A stretch of 64,000 bases of DNA from JACPYM01 sp031423495 (GCA_031423495.1 JANPFP010000219.1:68995-132994); one strand, 5' to 3'. Shown: positions 10,901-19,568, counted from the stretch's first letter. The notes: generated by a model from the sequence alone, not told the origin. Numbers and translations are program-made.

Positions 10901-11654
10901 CGCTGGTGGCATTGCGTACGGCGGCGTCATTTTCTTCGTCAGCGGGAAACGTGACGTTCTCCACCGCCCAGAAATACCAGTTGGCGAGTTCCTTGAAAAA
11001 GCGTTTGTTGAGTTCTTTGGTGTCGAGAACTTTCTGCCACGCTTGATGCAAATCAAGAAAGTTGCTGAGGCTGTATTTGCCGCTGAGTTTCGGGAGCGAT
11101 AAATCTTCGAGAACCTCAAGATGCGCGCGATGCGGCTGGGCAAAACGAATGTCTTTGATAAGCGTGACCTTGCGCAATACGTCTTTGGCTTCGTCGCGCT
11201 GGTGCGGCTGGCGTTCGATGACGGCCAGCGTCAGGCATTCGCCGTATTTGAATAACACCATCGCTGGAATCGGAAAGACCTTGTTCATTTCGCGCGTAAT
11301 CTGGCTGAGTGCCGTGCGGCTGTAAGAGGCTTCGACCAATTCGATGACGAAGAAAAGATAGGATGTAATGCGGTCGTCAATGGCTGCGCGGTTAAATATC
11401 ACCTGCTGTTCGCTGAGTTCCGATTCGGTAAGCTGAAAGAGCAAGTCTACGTAACGCCACTGTTCAACCAGCGCGTTCTTTTCGCTGAAGCTGGTTTCAT
11501 TGTTCAGGTAAGCAGAGAAACCCGCGAACGTTTTTTCTGCGAGCGGTTGCTGGCGTTCGCTGACGTAACCCAACGTGCGAAAGAAAGCCAAAGCGTTGTC
11601 GGTCAAATTGCCTTCGGCAAACGACCGTAATGAAGCCTGAATAGCGTCGAGCAT
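7902..11654 (-). CDS. Eco57I-type DNA methyltransferase (restriction-modification/defence)
   Basis: 1250 residues from the ATG at 11654; a TTG 27 bases further upstream is a less likely start. It methylates DNA, most likely adenine N6. The N-terminal ~480 residues are a family-specific region. Next come GSFYTPREIVNYMVDE (preamble to the catalytic core), the AdoMet motif I DPACGSGAF at about residue 579, and the catalytic NPPY at about 815. After that comes a C-terminal part resembling TaqI-type target-recognition domains (GRFYRGILTGLNEAF, LKPFLRGRDVKRW). No PD-(D/E)xK endonuclease motif was recognised, so cleavage activity, if any, may come from the next gene, a PLD-SNF2 helicase on the same strand 431 bases upstream. 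The pair resembles the methylase-helicase cores of BREX- or DISARM-like defence systems but lacks their other genes. Confidence 0.88.
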   Translation of the reverse strand: MLDAIQASLRSFAEGNLTDNALAFFRTLGYVSERQQPLAEKTFAGFSAYLNNETSFSEKNALVEQWRYVDLLFQLTESELSEQQVIFNRAAIDDRITSYLFFVIELVEASYSRTALSQITREMNKVFPIPAMVLFKYGECLTLAVIERQPHQRDEAKDVLRKVTLIKDIRFAQPHRAHLEVLEDLSLPKLSGKYSLSNFLDLHQAWQKVLDTKELNKRFFKELANWYFWAVENVTFPADEENDAAVRNATSVIRLITRLMFVWFLKEKGLVSDKLFDQQQLKTLLHFKGESTYYQAILQNLFFATLNSAMGERKFIAASASGRNSQHFVHNVFRYRQAFKKPEATLTELFEPIPFLNGGLFECLDKETDAGRTRVDGFSDHAKNVLRVPDELFFGAERNIELNEVYGTKNKKYKVRGLLNILNSYKFTIAENTPIEEEIALDPELLGKVFENLLANYNPETRTTARKQTGSFYTPREIVNYMVDESLIAYLKTKLQTETEGWSGGFQAFNETQPNFFGNEMRRQQAFEIQLSGNRWHGQDEALETALRALLSYQNAPHPFTANETEILIKAIDNCKILDPACGSGAFPMGILLKLVHLLEKLDPDNAKWREWQKLKAIAETKAAYDIGNQGERDHRLKEISEIFEDNSSDYGRKLFLIENCIYGVDIQPIAIQIAKLRFFISLIVDQDFNDDPAHNRGIRPLPNLETKFVAANTLIGLEMTGLKPDGINELEQQLKEIRAKHFGARTRKTKEKYRDEDKRLRSEIAALLKQAGFPETSANQISGWNPYAQNTKADWFDAEWMFGIEDGFDIVIGNPPYVRQEEIKEFKPLFSKQYECYTGTADLFVYFYERAWRSLREQGVFTFITSNKYFRSGYGAKLRKFLSEKATIKHLIDFGDAPIFTAIAYPSIFLATRQKPAANQARVLTWQSPEAPTDDFSATFQAQSFLMSQKELTGEAWRLESGATLRLLEKLRSRGKPLGEYVNGRFYRGILTGLNEAFVIDRATRDRLIAEDESSAEVLKPFLRGRDVKRWQVESKDIWIIFTRRGININNYPAIHRHLLRFKDRLTPGVSGGRKSGSYKWYEIQDNIAYWQEFAQPKIIYPDIARRCEFAADKHNLYPDCTLFLIPAYSNYQLGLLNSSTVQFFISQICPSVRGDFYRFKSIYVSQIPVAQATAIQQATIATIVEKILAAKKADAHADTQAWEAETDALVYQLYGLTAAEIALVEGGNASTNHSTAVLPDTNSHDLEN

Positions 11655-12085
11655 AATGGGATGTTTATTTCTCAGCCCCAACGGGGCGCGTGTATTACAG
11701 CCTTGTCATTACCCAAATCTTTGCGCTGTTTTAGCCCGCGAATGCGGACGGCAGCATAAAGCCTGGGGTGAAGGCGTGAGCCGTAACCCCAGGGCAGTAA
11801 GCCAAAAGATTCGTTAGCCCGCGAAGTGGGCGGTAGCTGGTAAAGCCATACGCATTTTCGTGTGACGAACTATCGCCCGCCTTCGCGGGGTAGCGCCTAA
11901 AATTCGCGCTTTTCCTAGGGTTTCGCGCTGCGCTCCACCCCAGGCTTTATGCTGCTGCCCGCGTTCGCGGGCTAAAAACCAACTGCACGTTTCGTGAAAA
12001 GATTTGGGCAATGACAAATCACGGCTAAATTCAGCCGCCGCATACGCGGCGAAAACCAATGCCCCAAACTTTGTTTTCAGTGTGT
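11655..12085. repeat. nested inverted-repeat element between methylase and helicase genes
   Basis: No gene is supported here. The outer arms, about 11706-11793 and 11914-12015, are imperfect inverted copies; both begin, read inward, with TCATT(A/G)CCCAAATCTTT and share AGCAGCATAAAGCCTGGGGT-like sequence. A second, inner inverted repeat (TAGCCCGCGAAGTGGGCGG at 11815-11833 against its complement at about 11873-11893) sits between them. A short reading frame on the minus strand over 11814-12089 is simply the translated repeat. The structure is MITE- or REP-like. Confidence 0.75.
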
Positions 12086-15000
12086 TCAACCAATCACCAG
12101 CCAGGTAATCAACTCAAAATCCGACAACAGGGTAACTTGTTGTGCGCGCGGAGCAATCACCGCGTTGCGGTCAAAGGTCAATTTTGCCGTACTGCGTTTT
12201 TTGTATACGTGGGCGATTTCAGCCACGGCTTTTTTCAACAAATTGGCGTAATGAGACATCTCTTTGCCGTTGTCGGTCGCCTGATTAAAGATTTTGCACA
12301 GGTCAGCCAGCGGTTCGGTTTGGCCTTCACAAAGCAGGCGAAAAATTTCGAGTACCTGTTTGGAATTCGTGTAATTGAATCGCACGGTTCCGTCGCGGTG
12401 TAGGTAAACCAGAAAAAAGGGCTGCAACGGATTCACGGATTCGCCGGGTTCGGTTACGCCTTTTTGCCGCAGGCAAAAAATCACGCCGGGTTGAATGGTA
12501 TTTTTTTCTAACTCAGAAAACGTCTTGCTTTGATAGGCCGGATGATTGCTGTGGGGCGCGGGCACGACGGCATAAAGCCCCAGCGGCGCGGCGGCCAATT
12601 CCGCTTGATACACGTTGAGAAAGCTGATCAGGTCTTGCCGAAAATCATCGAGCGTGAAATCAGTGAGCGAAACTGATTCGCTCATTTCTTCTAAATCCAG
12701 CACTTCTTCTTTGAGACGTTTGAGTTGTTGGTTGCGATATTTCAAATCCTCTTCGATCAGGTCTTCGAGTTGTTCGGGGTTGAGAATGTTTTCTTCGCCC
12801 GTGGCAGTGACATCCACCAAAGCCATGCGCGCTTCGACGCGGTTTTTCAGGTTGATGTAATTATCTAAATCTTTCGTCGCCCAAAAGTTGACCAACTGAA
12901 TCTGTTTATTTTTGCTGCCCAAACGGTCAATCCGCCCGAAGCGCTGAATGATGCGCACCGGATTCCAGTGAATGTCGTAATTGATGAGGAAGTCGCAATC
13001 CTGCAAGTTTTGGCCTTCAGAGATGCAGTCAGTGGCAATCAGCAAATCAATTTCGCCGGTTTGCGGCATGGTGGGCTTATGCGCGCGCTGTTTAGACAAG
13101 GGCGAAAAATTGGTGAGGATGTTGCCGAATTCATTTTTCCCTAAAGTCGTTTGCGTAAAGCTGCCGGTAATCAAGGCGCTCTCTAAACCCAATTCATTTT
13201 TTGCCCACGCCTGCAAGTTGTCGTATAGATAAGCAGCCGTATCAGCAAACGCCGTAAAGACGATCACTTTTTTGTTACCTTCATTAAGCTGATCTCCGAC
13301 TTTCTGAGAAATTGCCTCTTTGAGTTGTTTTAATTTTGCATCCCGCTCCGGCGTGATGGCATTAGCGAGGTTATACAAGTAACTCAAAGCCGCTTTATCC
13401 TGCTCTAAATCTTTGAGCCAATCGTTCAAACGCAAATCTGCCAGGTCGTATTTTAACTTTTTACCGACTTGCCATTGTTCCTCTTCGGCAGCATTTTCTT
13501 CGCGCTCATCTTCATTAGGTTCGAAATCGAGCGACAGGTTTTGGCTAGGAGTTTTGCTGTTCTGAAAACTTTTGATTTGATTTATGAGTCCTTCAACTTT
13601 GCGCAGCGTACGGTCAACTGAGATTTCAAAAGATTGGACTGAGCTTTCTAACCGCTTCAAAAAATTCACCTTCATCATGCCGATGAGAAAGTGTTCGCGG
13701 GTATTTTGTGCGAAGCCGAAATCCTTTTGCGCGCCGTGTGGCTCATATTTATCCCGTTTGTTTTTATGCACGTAAGCAAACGGGTTAAAGATGGATAGCT
13801 TATATTTCGAGATTTGCTCGTTCAGCGAGTCGAAAGTTCCAAACCGCCCCATCGTGTCAACTTCGGCATAAATCGAAATGGGCTTGCGCCGTTCGGCAAA
13901 GCCGCCGATGGCGGCCAGATCATAAAAACTCTTGATATGATTGCGCGAGCGCGCGATGGTCAGTTCATCCAGCAACCGAAAAAACGAGGTGTCGAGTTGT
14001 TCCAGCAACTGCTTAACGCTGCGGCTCGGATTTTTCTTACGATCAGCCCAGGCCATAAAACGTTTTTGCGCCGTTTCGAGCGTTGAGCCGATATGTTTAA
14101 TTCCGGTTTTCTCATACAAAGCATCGGGTTGACCGCCAGTGATGAGCATTATCTGATTGCGCAAGTCGCGCAAATCATTATTGACCGGCGTAGCTGAGAG
14201 TAACAAAACTTTGGTATTCGCCCCTGCCTTGATAATTTTTTCCATCAGCCATTTGGCGCGGTTCCATTTAATGGTTCCGTCGTCTTTCACTTTTTCCAGT
14301 GGGTTGCCACGGAAGTTATGCGACTCGTCAATTACAACCAAGTCATAAGCGCCCCAATTGAAAGTCTCGAAATCAATCCCCTCGGCTTGAGCTTTACCGG
14401 ATTGTCGGCCTAAGTCCGTGTGATAAAGCACGCTGTAATTGAATTTATCTTTTTGAAACGGATTGAGCAGGTTGTTTTTCTTGGATTGGTAAATCGTCCA
14501 GTTAGACGCCAAATTTTTCGGACATAAAACCAGAGCGTCTTTATTTCGCCCTTCAAAGTATTTAATGACAGCCAGTGCCTCGAAAGTTTTCCCTAGCCCT
14601 ACGCTATCGGCTAGCACGCAGCCGTTATGCTTATTGATTTTATTGATTGCTCCGCGCACCCCATCTTTCTGAAAATCATAGAGCATACTCCATATTTCGC
14701 TATCATAGAGTTTGCCTTGCGGATCAAGTAACTGATTCTCTTTTTGTTCAGCCAAGTAGTTACCGAACAAGTGAAAAAGGGTTTTGTAATAAATAAACTG
14801 TGGCTGATTTTCGGCTGACAGTGCGTGCAAGTAATTCAGCACCCGCTCTTTAACGTCCTCAACCAAACCCGTATCGTCATTCCAAACGTCGTTAAACCAG
14901 TTTTCCAGATCATCAAGGTCACGGCGATCATTGACGATCAGGTTCAATTCCATATTCGGCGTGCCACCCAACCCTAAACCATTCACCGTGAAATTCGCGC

Positions 15001-15439
15001 TTCCCGCAAGCGCTTCTTTGACGCCATTGGCTTGCTCAATTAGGTAGAGCTTGCCGTGCAAAAAATTGGGGCGAACCATTGACCTGATTTCAGCCTTTTG
15101 ACGAAACCATTCCGCGCATTCGATGGCAGCACTTTTTTGATTAAGCTGCGCTTGAATGGGGATGGAAAGTGATTCATCTAAAATTTCGGCCTTGCGTTGA
15201 TTCGACTGTTCTTCTGCCAGCGCTTGTATGAAAGCAGGCTCGCCAAAGAGAAACCTTAGGCTGCCAATGTTGTTAAGCGTTCCCTTCAATCGCTGATAAG
15301 CGTGAATGGTGAAATAGGCTGAAACAAAAGAGAGGTCAGCTTGCGGCTTAATTCTTTCCTCAAGAAATGCTCCGACTGTGCCGCGTTTACGGTTATCAAC
15401 GATAGATGAAGCTAAATAATTTGATTCGCTTTTAGGCAT
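12086..15439 (-). CDS. PLD-domain SNF2-type helicase (defence-associated)
   Basis: 1117 residues. Residues ~30-190 form a phospholipase-D-like domain with HGKLYLIE at 128-135 and GSANF at 146-150; the canonical HxKx4D is HxKx4E here. The SNF2/DEAD ATPase follows, with Walker A GLGKT at about 281-285 and DESH at 371-374. A helicase C domain contains LIATDCISEGQNLQ and IIQRFGRIDRLGS (arginine finger motif VI). The protein probably translocates on DNA with ATP, and the PLD fold may give nuclease activity. It lies upstream of the Eco57I-type methyltransferase on the same strand. Both genes are visibly more AT-rich than their surroundings, suggesting horizontal acquisition. No Shine-Dalgarno sequence precedes the ATG. 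Confidence 0.87.
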   Translation of the reverse strand: MPKSESNYLASSIVDNRKRGTVGAFLEERIKPQADLSFVSAYFTIHAYQRLKGTLNNIGSLRFLFGEPAFIQALAEEQSNQRKAEILDESLSIPIQAQLNQKSAAIECAEWFRQKAEIRSMVRPNFLHGKLYLIEQANGVKEALAGSANFTVNGLGLGGTPNMELNLIVNDRRDLDDLENWFNDVWNDDTGLVEDVKERVLNYLHALSAENQPQFIYYKTLFHLFGNYLAEQKENQLLDPQGKLYDSEIWSMLYDFQKDGVRGAINKINKHNGCVLADSVGLGKTFEALAVIKYFEGRNKDALVLCPKNLASNWTIYQSKKNNLLNPFQKDKFNYSVLYHTDLGRQSGKAQAEGIDFETFNWGAYDLVVIDESHNFRGNPLEKVKDDGTIKWNRAKWLMEKIIKAGANTKVLLLSATPVNNDLRDLRNQIMLITGGQPDALYEKTGIKHIGSTLETAQKRFMAWADRKKNPSRSVKQLLEQLDTSFFRLLDELTIARSRNHIKSFYDLAAIGGFAERRKPISIYAEVDTMGRFGTFDSLNEQISKYKLSIFNPFAYVHKNKRDKYEPHGAQKDFGFAQNTREHFLIGMMKVNFLKRLESSVQSFEISVDRTLRKVEGLINQIKSFQNSKTPSQNLSLDFEPNEDEREENAAEEEQWQVGKKLKYDLADLRLNDWLKDLEQDKAALSYLYNLANAITPERDAKLKQLKEAISQKVGDQLNEGNKKVIVFTAFADTAAYLYDNLQAWAKNELGLESALITGSFTQTTLGKNEFGNILTNFSPLSKQRAHKPTMPQTGEIDLLIATDCISEGQNLQDCDFLINYDIHWNPVRIIQRFGRIDRLGSKNKQIQLVNFWATKDLDNYINLKNRVEARMALVDVTATGEENILNPEQLEDLIEEDLKYRNQQLKRLKEEVLDLEEMSESVSLTDFTLDDFRQDLISFLNVYQAELAAAPLGLYAVVPAPHSNHPAYQSKTFSELEKNTIQPGVIFCLRQKGVTEPGESVNPLQPFFLVYLHRDGTVRFNYTNSKQVLEIFRLLCEGQTEPLADLCKIFNQATDNGKEMSHYANLLKKAVAEIAHVYKKRSTAKLTFDRNAVIAPRAQQVTLLSDFELITWLVIG

Positions 15440-15589
15440 AGCAATGGATTGAATACTGTCAATTGAATAAATAGCTATTACAGGAACAACCGAAAGAGTG
15501 ATTTGCTACCGCTGAAATATTGCTGTGAGTTTCAGCTTTTGGGGCGGCGTCAATCTAGGATGGGGTTATCGGTTCGTCAAGGTCTGGCA

Positions 15590-16456
15590 TTAGAGCCGAA
15601 TGCCAAGGTGCTTTTGCGCAACGAGAGTGCGCGGAATGCCTTGCAGATCGTTAAGCAGATAAGAATTCAGCCAGCCTTCTTTCACCATTACAATAACAGC
15701 CTCAGCTTGTTGATAGCCCAACTCACAAAGCAAATAACCTTCAGCCTTCAGATGTTGCGGCGTTTCAACCAACAGCCGCCGATAAAAACTCAATCCATCT
15801 GCGTTATCGGTTAATGCAGAATGTGGCTCCCACTCGCGGACTTCGCGTTGCAATCCGGCTAGTTCGTAGGCGGCAATGTAAGGTGGATTCGACACGATGA
15901 AATCGGCTTGTAATTCATCAGGCAAGCCTGCCAGCAAATCGCATTGAATGAATTGAATGCGTTCAGCGACGCCGTTGGTCGCGGCGTTTTGGCGGGCTAC
16001 GGCGAGGGCGTCGGCGGAAATATCGGTCGCATAAAGCTGCGCGTCTTCGAGTTCGCGCGCGAGCGAGATGGCGATGCAGCCGGAACCCGTGCCTACGTCA
16101 ACGATGATGGGCGCGTGGTTGAGCGTTTGCGCGAGGCGAATGGTTTCTTCGACCAGCAATTCGGTTTCGGGGCGGGGAATCAAGACGGCGGGCGTTACGC
16201 GAAACGGCAGGCCGAAAAATTCCTGCTGTCCGACGATGTATTGCAACGGTTCGCCTGCGGCGCGACGCGCGATCAATGATTGATAGTTCGTTTGCTGTTC
16301 GTCGGTGAGCGGCTGGCGGTAATTGACGATGAGATGCGTTCGATCAACGTCGAGCGCGTGTGCGAGCAAGGTTTGCGCGTCGAGTACGTCGTTGGCGATG
16401 TCATTGGCGCGCAGCGTGGCGCTGGCATGTTTGAGCGTTTCGGCAATCGTATTCAC
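15590..16456 (-). CDS. prmC: peptide chain release factor N5-glutamine methyltransferase PrmC
   Basis: 288 residues. PrmC methylates the glutamine of the GGQ motif of release factors RF1 and RF2 in the cytosol. It shows the N-terminal helical domain, AdoMet motif I VDVGTGSGCIA (GTGSG about 122-126) and the catalytic SNPPYI at 189-194. The start is a GTG directly adjoining the stop codon of prfA, its substrate gene, so the two are translationally linked; this prfA-prmC order is the classic bacterial arrangement. Confidence 0.96.
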   Translation of the reverse strand: MNTIAETLKHASATLRANDIANDVLDAQTLLAHALDVDRTHLIVNYRQPLTDEQQTNYQSLIARRAAGEPLQYIVGQQEFFGLPFRVTPAVLIPRPETELLVEETIRLAQTLNHAPIIVDVGTGSGCIAISLARELEDAQLYATDISADALAVARQNAATNGVAERIQFIQCDLLAGLPDELQADFIVSNPPYIAAYELAGLQREVREWEPHSALTDNADGLSFYRRLLVETPQHLKAEGYLLCELGYQQAEAVIVMVKEGWLNSYLLNDLQGIPRTLVAQKHLGIRL

Positions 16457-17545
16457 TTATGCGCCCGCGACTTGCCGTTCGGTTTCCCGCTTCAGTTTTT
16501 CGGCCTGAAAGAAGGCTACGGTTTGGTCAATCATTTCGTCGAGGCCGCCTTCCATAATCAAATCGAGTTGATGCAGCGTGAGGCCGATGCGGTGGTCGGT
16601 GACGCGGTTCTCTTTGAAATTATAGGTGCGAATTTTTTCGGAGCGGTCGCCGCTGCCGACCATCGAACGGCGTTCGGCGGCGATGGCTTCGTGTTGCTTT
16701 GATTGCTCCTGTTCATAGAGGCGCGAACGCAGCACGCGCATGGCTTTTTCGCGGTTTTTGATTTGGGACTTTTCGTCCTGCATCGAAACCACCAACCCCG
16801 AAGGCAAGTGCGTTAATCGAACCGCTGAATACGTCGTATTGACCGATTGGCCGCCGGGGCCGCTGGAACAAAACGTATCGGTGCGAATGTCTTTCGCTTC
16901 AATTTTTACGTCTACTTCTTCGGCTTCGGGCAGCACGGCGACGGTAACGGCAGAGGTGTGTATGCGTCCGCTGGTTTCAGTTTGCGGGACGCGCTGCACG
17001 CGGTGTACGCCCGACTCGTGTTTGAGTTTTGAATAGACGCGGTCGCCTTCGATCAAGGCTTCGGCCTTTTGAATGCCGCCGAGTCCGGTTTCTGAAATGT
17101 CAGTGATTTGCAGCTTCCAGCCGTGGCGTTCGGCGTAGCGCGTATACATTCGCAAAATTTCAAACGCGAACAGGCAGGCTTCTTCGCCGCCCGTGCCCGC
17201 GCGGACTTCGAAGATGACGTTCTTTTCGTCATTGGGGTCTTTGGGCAGCAACAGCACTTTGAGGTCTGCTTCGCCTTGCGTGAATTTGGTTTCGTTCTCG
17301 GCGAGTTCGAGTTCGGCGAGTTCGCGCATTTCTGCGTCATCGCTTTCGGCGATCAGTTCACGCGCGCCTGCGATGTCGTTTTGCAGCTTTCTGAGTTCAC
17401 GGTATTTCTCGACAAGCGGTTCGAGTTCGCTGCGCTGCTTGGCGACTTTCGTATAACGTGACTGATCCGAGATGATCTCGTTGTCGGTCATCTGCTCCGT
17501 CAGTTCTTCGTAGGTTTTTTCGATGGCTTCGAGTTTGTCGAGCAT
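16457..17545 (-). CDS. prfA: peptide chain release factor 1
   Basis: 362 residues, full length for RF1. It recognises UAA/UAG in the ribosomal A site and triggers peptidyl-tRNA hydrolysis. The GGQ motif is at 231-233 inside SSGPGGQSVNTT, and the codon-recognition tripeptide region reads RVPQTETSGRIHTSA (PQT in place of the frequent PAT). The substrate glutamine would be modified by the downstream prmC. Unusually, the ATG is preceded by a heptamer repeat array that begins at the start codon, so no Shine-Dalgarno sequence is visible. Confidence 0.97.
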   Translation of the reverse strand: MLDKLEAIEKTYEELTEQMTDNEIISDQSRYTKVAKQRSELEPLVEKYRELRKLQNDIAGARELIAESDDAEMRELAELELAENETKFTQGEADLKVLLLPKDPNDEKNVIFEVRAGTGGEEACLFAFEILRMYTRYAERHGWKLQITDISETGLGGIQKAEALIEGDRVYSKLKHESGVHRVQRVPQTETSGRIHTSAVTVAVLPEAEEVDVKIEAKDIRTDTFCSSGPGGQSVNTTYSAVRLTHLPSGLVVSMQDEKSQIKNREKAMRVLRSRLYEQEQSKQHEAIAAERRSMVGSGDRSEKIRTYNFKENRVTDHRIGLTLHQLDLIMEGGLDEMIDQTVAFFQAEKLKRETERQVAGA

Positions 17546-17613
17546 AGTGGTTAGTGGCTAGTGGCTAGTGGCTAGTGGGCTGGTGAAAACTAGCTGCTAG
17601 CCACTAGCCACTA
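17545..17613. repeat. convergent heptamer array (TAGTGGC)n ... (GCCACTA)n
   Basis: Five copies of a 7-base unit (TAGTGGT, three TAGTGGC, TAGTGGG) run from 17545 to 17579, followed by a short unique loop and the inverted units GCCACTA x2 at 17600-17613 with a degenerate third copy before them. The array fills the whole gap: it overlaps the prfA start codon edge on one side and the stop codon of the DUF1385 gene (17611-17613) on the other. The transcript could fold into a hairpin. Confidence 0.85.
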
Positions 17614-18741
17614 TGCTTGCTGCGGTTCCAGTTTAAGTGATTCGTTGAGCGCGTGAATAGCGACTTCGAGTTGTTGTTCGTCGGGTTCTTGCGTGGTCAG
17701 GTTTTGCAACCAGATGCCGGGGCGCGTGATGAACGAGAAAATCGCGCCTGCTTCTTTCTTACCAGCCGCGCGGATGATTTCATAAGAGATGCCCGCGATG
17801 ACCGGCATCAACGCAATGCGGATGAGCATATTCATCAGCAATGAATCGAATTTCACGACCGAGAACAGGATGATCGAAACCAACACGACCAACATCAGAA
17901 AGCTCGTGCCGCAACGCGGATGCTGGCGGCGATAGCGTTGCGCGTTGGCAGGCGTGAGCGCGTCGCCCGCTTCCCAGGCGTGAACGGTTTTGTGTTCTGA
18001 GCCGTGGTATTCAAACACGCGACGGATGTCTTTCATCTTAGAGAAGCTGTAAATCATCACGAGGAAGAAAAACATGCGAATCACGCCATCCACCAGATTG
18101 AATTCAATCGAAGGCCGCACCGGTTTCATATAGGCCTGCAAAGTCGCCCACGCAGTTTGATACCACGCGCCGTCAGCAATGGGGGCTGTCACGGTTTGCG
18201 CATTCGTCCAGCCGAAAAAATTAAACAGCGCGTTGGTCAGCAACAGCGGCAATACGACAAAGAGCAGAAGGTTGAACGTCAACGCAAAGATCAACGAGCC
18301 AACCGCTGCGACTTTGGCTTGCGCCGAACCTTTCGTTTCAGTCGCCGGACGCGGTTCGCCGGATGATTCACCTTCTGTTGTAACGGTAAAGTTTAGCGCG
18401 TTGACTGGAATCATCAGCGTATGCGCCAACGTGCTTAACATCGTCGTAGCAACGCTGGCTGCGCGTCCGCGTTCCTCTTCTTCTTCCATCATCACGTTGG
18501 CCGAAAAGTTCAGCGCCTTGACGCCGAGCATCATCGAATGAATCAGCACTGCGCCGCCGCGCACGATCGGGATTTTCGCCCAAGCGTATTTGTCAGAAAG
18601 TTTTGGCAGCGGCTCTGATTGCGAGACCAACGTGCCGTCCTGACGGCGCACGGTGACGGCATAAGCATTGGGCGTACGCATCATCACGCCTTCGAGTACG
18701 GCCTGTCCGCCGACGATGATTTCTTTCTCTGATGGTTTCAT
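17611..18741 (-). CDS. DUF1385 family membrane protein (YqhQ-like)
   Basis: 376 residues from the ATG at 18741, which follows a strong GGAGG site; a longer upstream frame has no such signal. The family signature is the N-terminal GGQAVLEGVMMRTP, followed by several hydrophobic membrane segments (for example VGSLIFALTFNLLLFVVLPL) and the conserved EHKTVHAWEAG...HPRCGTSFLM motif. DUF1385 proteins often lie beside prfA, prmC and rpmE in diverse bacteria, exactly as here, but their molecular role is unknown. Location: cytoplasmic membrane. Its stop codon lies within the heptamer array. Confidence 0.9.
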   Translation of the reverse strand: MKPSEKEIIVGGQAVLEGVMMRTPNAYAVTVRRQDGTLVSQSEPLPKLSDKYAWAKIPIVRGGAVLIHSMMLGVKALNFSANVMMEEEEERGRAASVATTMLSTLAHTLMIPVNALNFTVTTEGESSGEPRPATETKGSAQAKVAAVGSLIFALTFNLLLFVVLPLLLTNALFNFFGWTNAQTVTAPIADGAWYQTAWATLQAYMKPVRPSIEFNLVDGVIRMFFFLVMIYSFSKMKDIRRVFEYHGSEHKTVHAWEAGDALTPANAQRYRRQHPRCGTSFLMLVVLVSIILFSVVKFDSLLMNMLIRIALMPVIAGISYEIIRAAGKKEAGAIFSFITRPGIWLQNLTTQEPDEQQLEVAIHALNESLKLEPQQA

Positions 18742-18953
18742 TGCGACCTCCAAAAGTTGTTGAGAAACGGTGGCGCAAACGACGAAAGCCACAGCGAAGA
18801 ACCTGCCGTTCGTGATTGATAACAATTACGAACGTAAACGCAGGGATGCGCGGTGGCTTTGCGAGAGTTGATGGCTAAAGGTGTACGCACACTTTGACCG
18901 TTTGCCGCGCAGCGACCGACAGGCCAATGAAATTGATCGTATACCTTTGCATG

Positions 18954-19205
18954 TTACTCAGTTTTTTTAGCGTATTTCTTGTTAAAGCGTTCGACGCGGC
19001 CTGCCGTGTCTACGAGCTTTTGTTTGCCGGTGAAAAACGGATGGGAAAAGCTTGAAATTTCGACGATGACGAGCGGATATTCGTTGCCGTCTTCCCACTT
19101 GATGGTCTTTTCACCTTTCATGGTCGAGCGCGTCAAAAACTTGTCGCCGGTCGAAGTGTCTTGAAACACGACCGGATGATATTTGGGATGAATGCCTTCT
19201 TTCAT
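18954..19205 (-). CDS. rpmE2: 50S ribosomal protein L31 type B
   Basis: 83 residues with AAGGAGAC before the ATG. It begins MKEGIHPKYHPVVFQDTSTG and contains SSFSHPFFTGKQKLVDTAGR, the L31 signature. It lacks the CxxC zinc-binding cysteines of classical L31 and has the longer type B form, the zinc-independent paralogue. Because it sits in the ordinary rpmE-prfA-prmC neighbourhood, it may be the only L31 of this organism rather than a zinc-starvation copy. The rpmE-DUF1385-prfA-prmC order is read leftward. Confidence 0.95.
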   Translation of the reverse strand: MKEGIHPKYHPVVFQDTSTGDKFLTRSTMKGEKTIKWEDGNEYPLVIVEISSFSHPFFTGKQKLVDTAGRVERFNKKYAKKTE

Positions 19206-19370
19206 AATGTCTCCTTAGTTGGTCTGGGTTGCAGCAGGGAAGAGTAATTTCAAACTGTTGCAGCATGACGGGTTGATGATTGCGAAACGAGGCGGGAAGG
19301 TAGCGGAAGCTCGCGCAGCCTGTCAAGCAAGGGTTTTTACGGGAAATTCGACGAAGCGGCGGCAGTTTTA

Positions 19371-19399
19371 TTGACAGGCCAATGACTCAGGCGTAGTTT
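19371..19399 (+). promoter_or_regulatory. sigma-70-like promoter
   Basis: TTGACA at 19371-19376, a 17-base spacer and TAGTTT at 19394-19399. It points toward the Ig-domain/M15/DUF2235 cassette. The same TTGACAGG start and 17-base spacing are seen at the blaI promoter (23654-23682). Confidence 0.5.
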
Positions 19400-19513
19400 G
19401 CCCGCGTTGCCTTCAGCAAAATTTAGTGACCGAGCCGGATGTAATAAAATAGTAAAAAGCTGCTTATCAAGATGAACCGTCGCCTGCGGTACGGTGGAGG
19501 TTCAAACCACAAT

Positions 19514-19568
19514 AACTCGCAGCTTGTTGTGACTCTGACTCAGTAAAACCTGTCAGCGAGTTGTTTTT
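19514..19568 (+). terminator. terminator-like stem with T-tract
   Basis: AACTCGC (19514-19520) pairs with GCGAGTT (19556-19562) and is followed by GTTTTT. The loop is long (35 bases) and may contain a smaller stem, so this is a weak terminator or attenuator candidate upstream of the Ig-domain gene. Confidence 0.3.

Noticed and set aside
11814..12089. 91-codon reading frame on the minus strand
   Set aside because: It is the translation of the inverted-repeat element; no ribosome-binding site and no protein-like pattern.
17545..17613. CRISPR array
   Set aside because: The repeats are 7 bases long without spacers; no cas gene was found.
19470..19515. GGTTCAAACC flanked by a short stem, similar to a tRNA T-arm
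   Set aside because: No acceptor, D or anticodon arm could be placed at the correct spacing on either strand.
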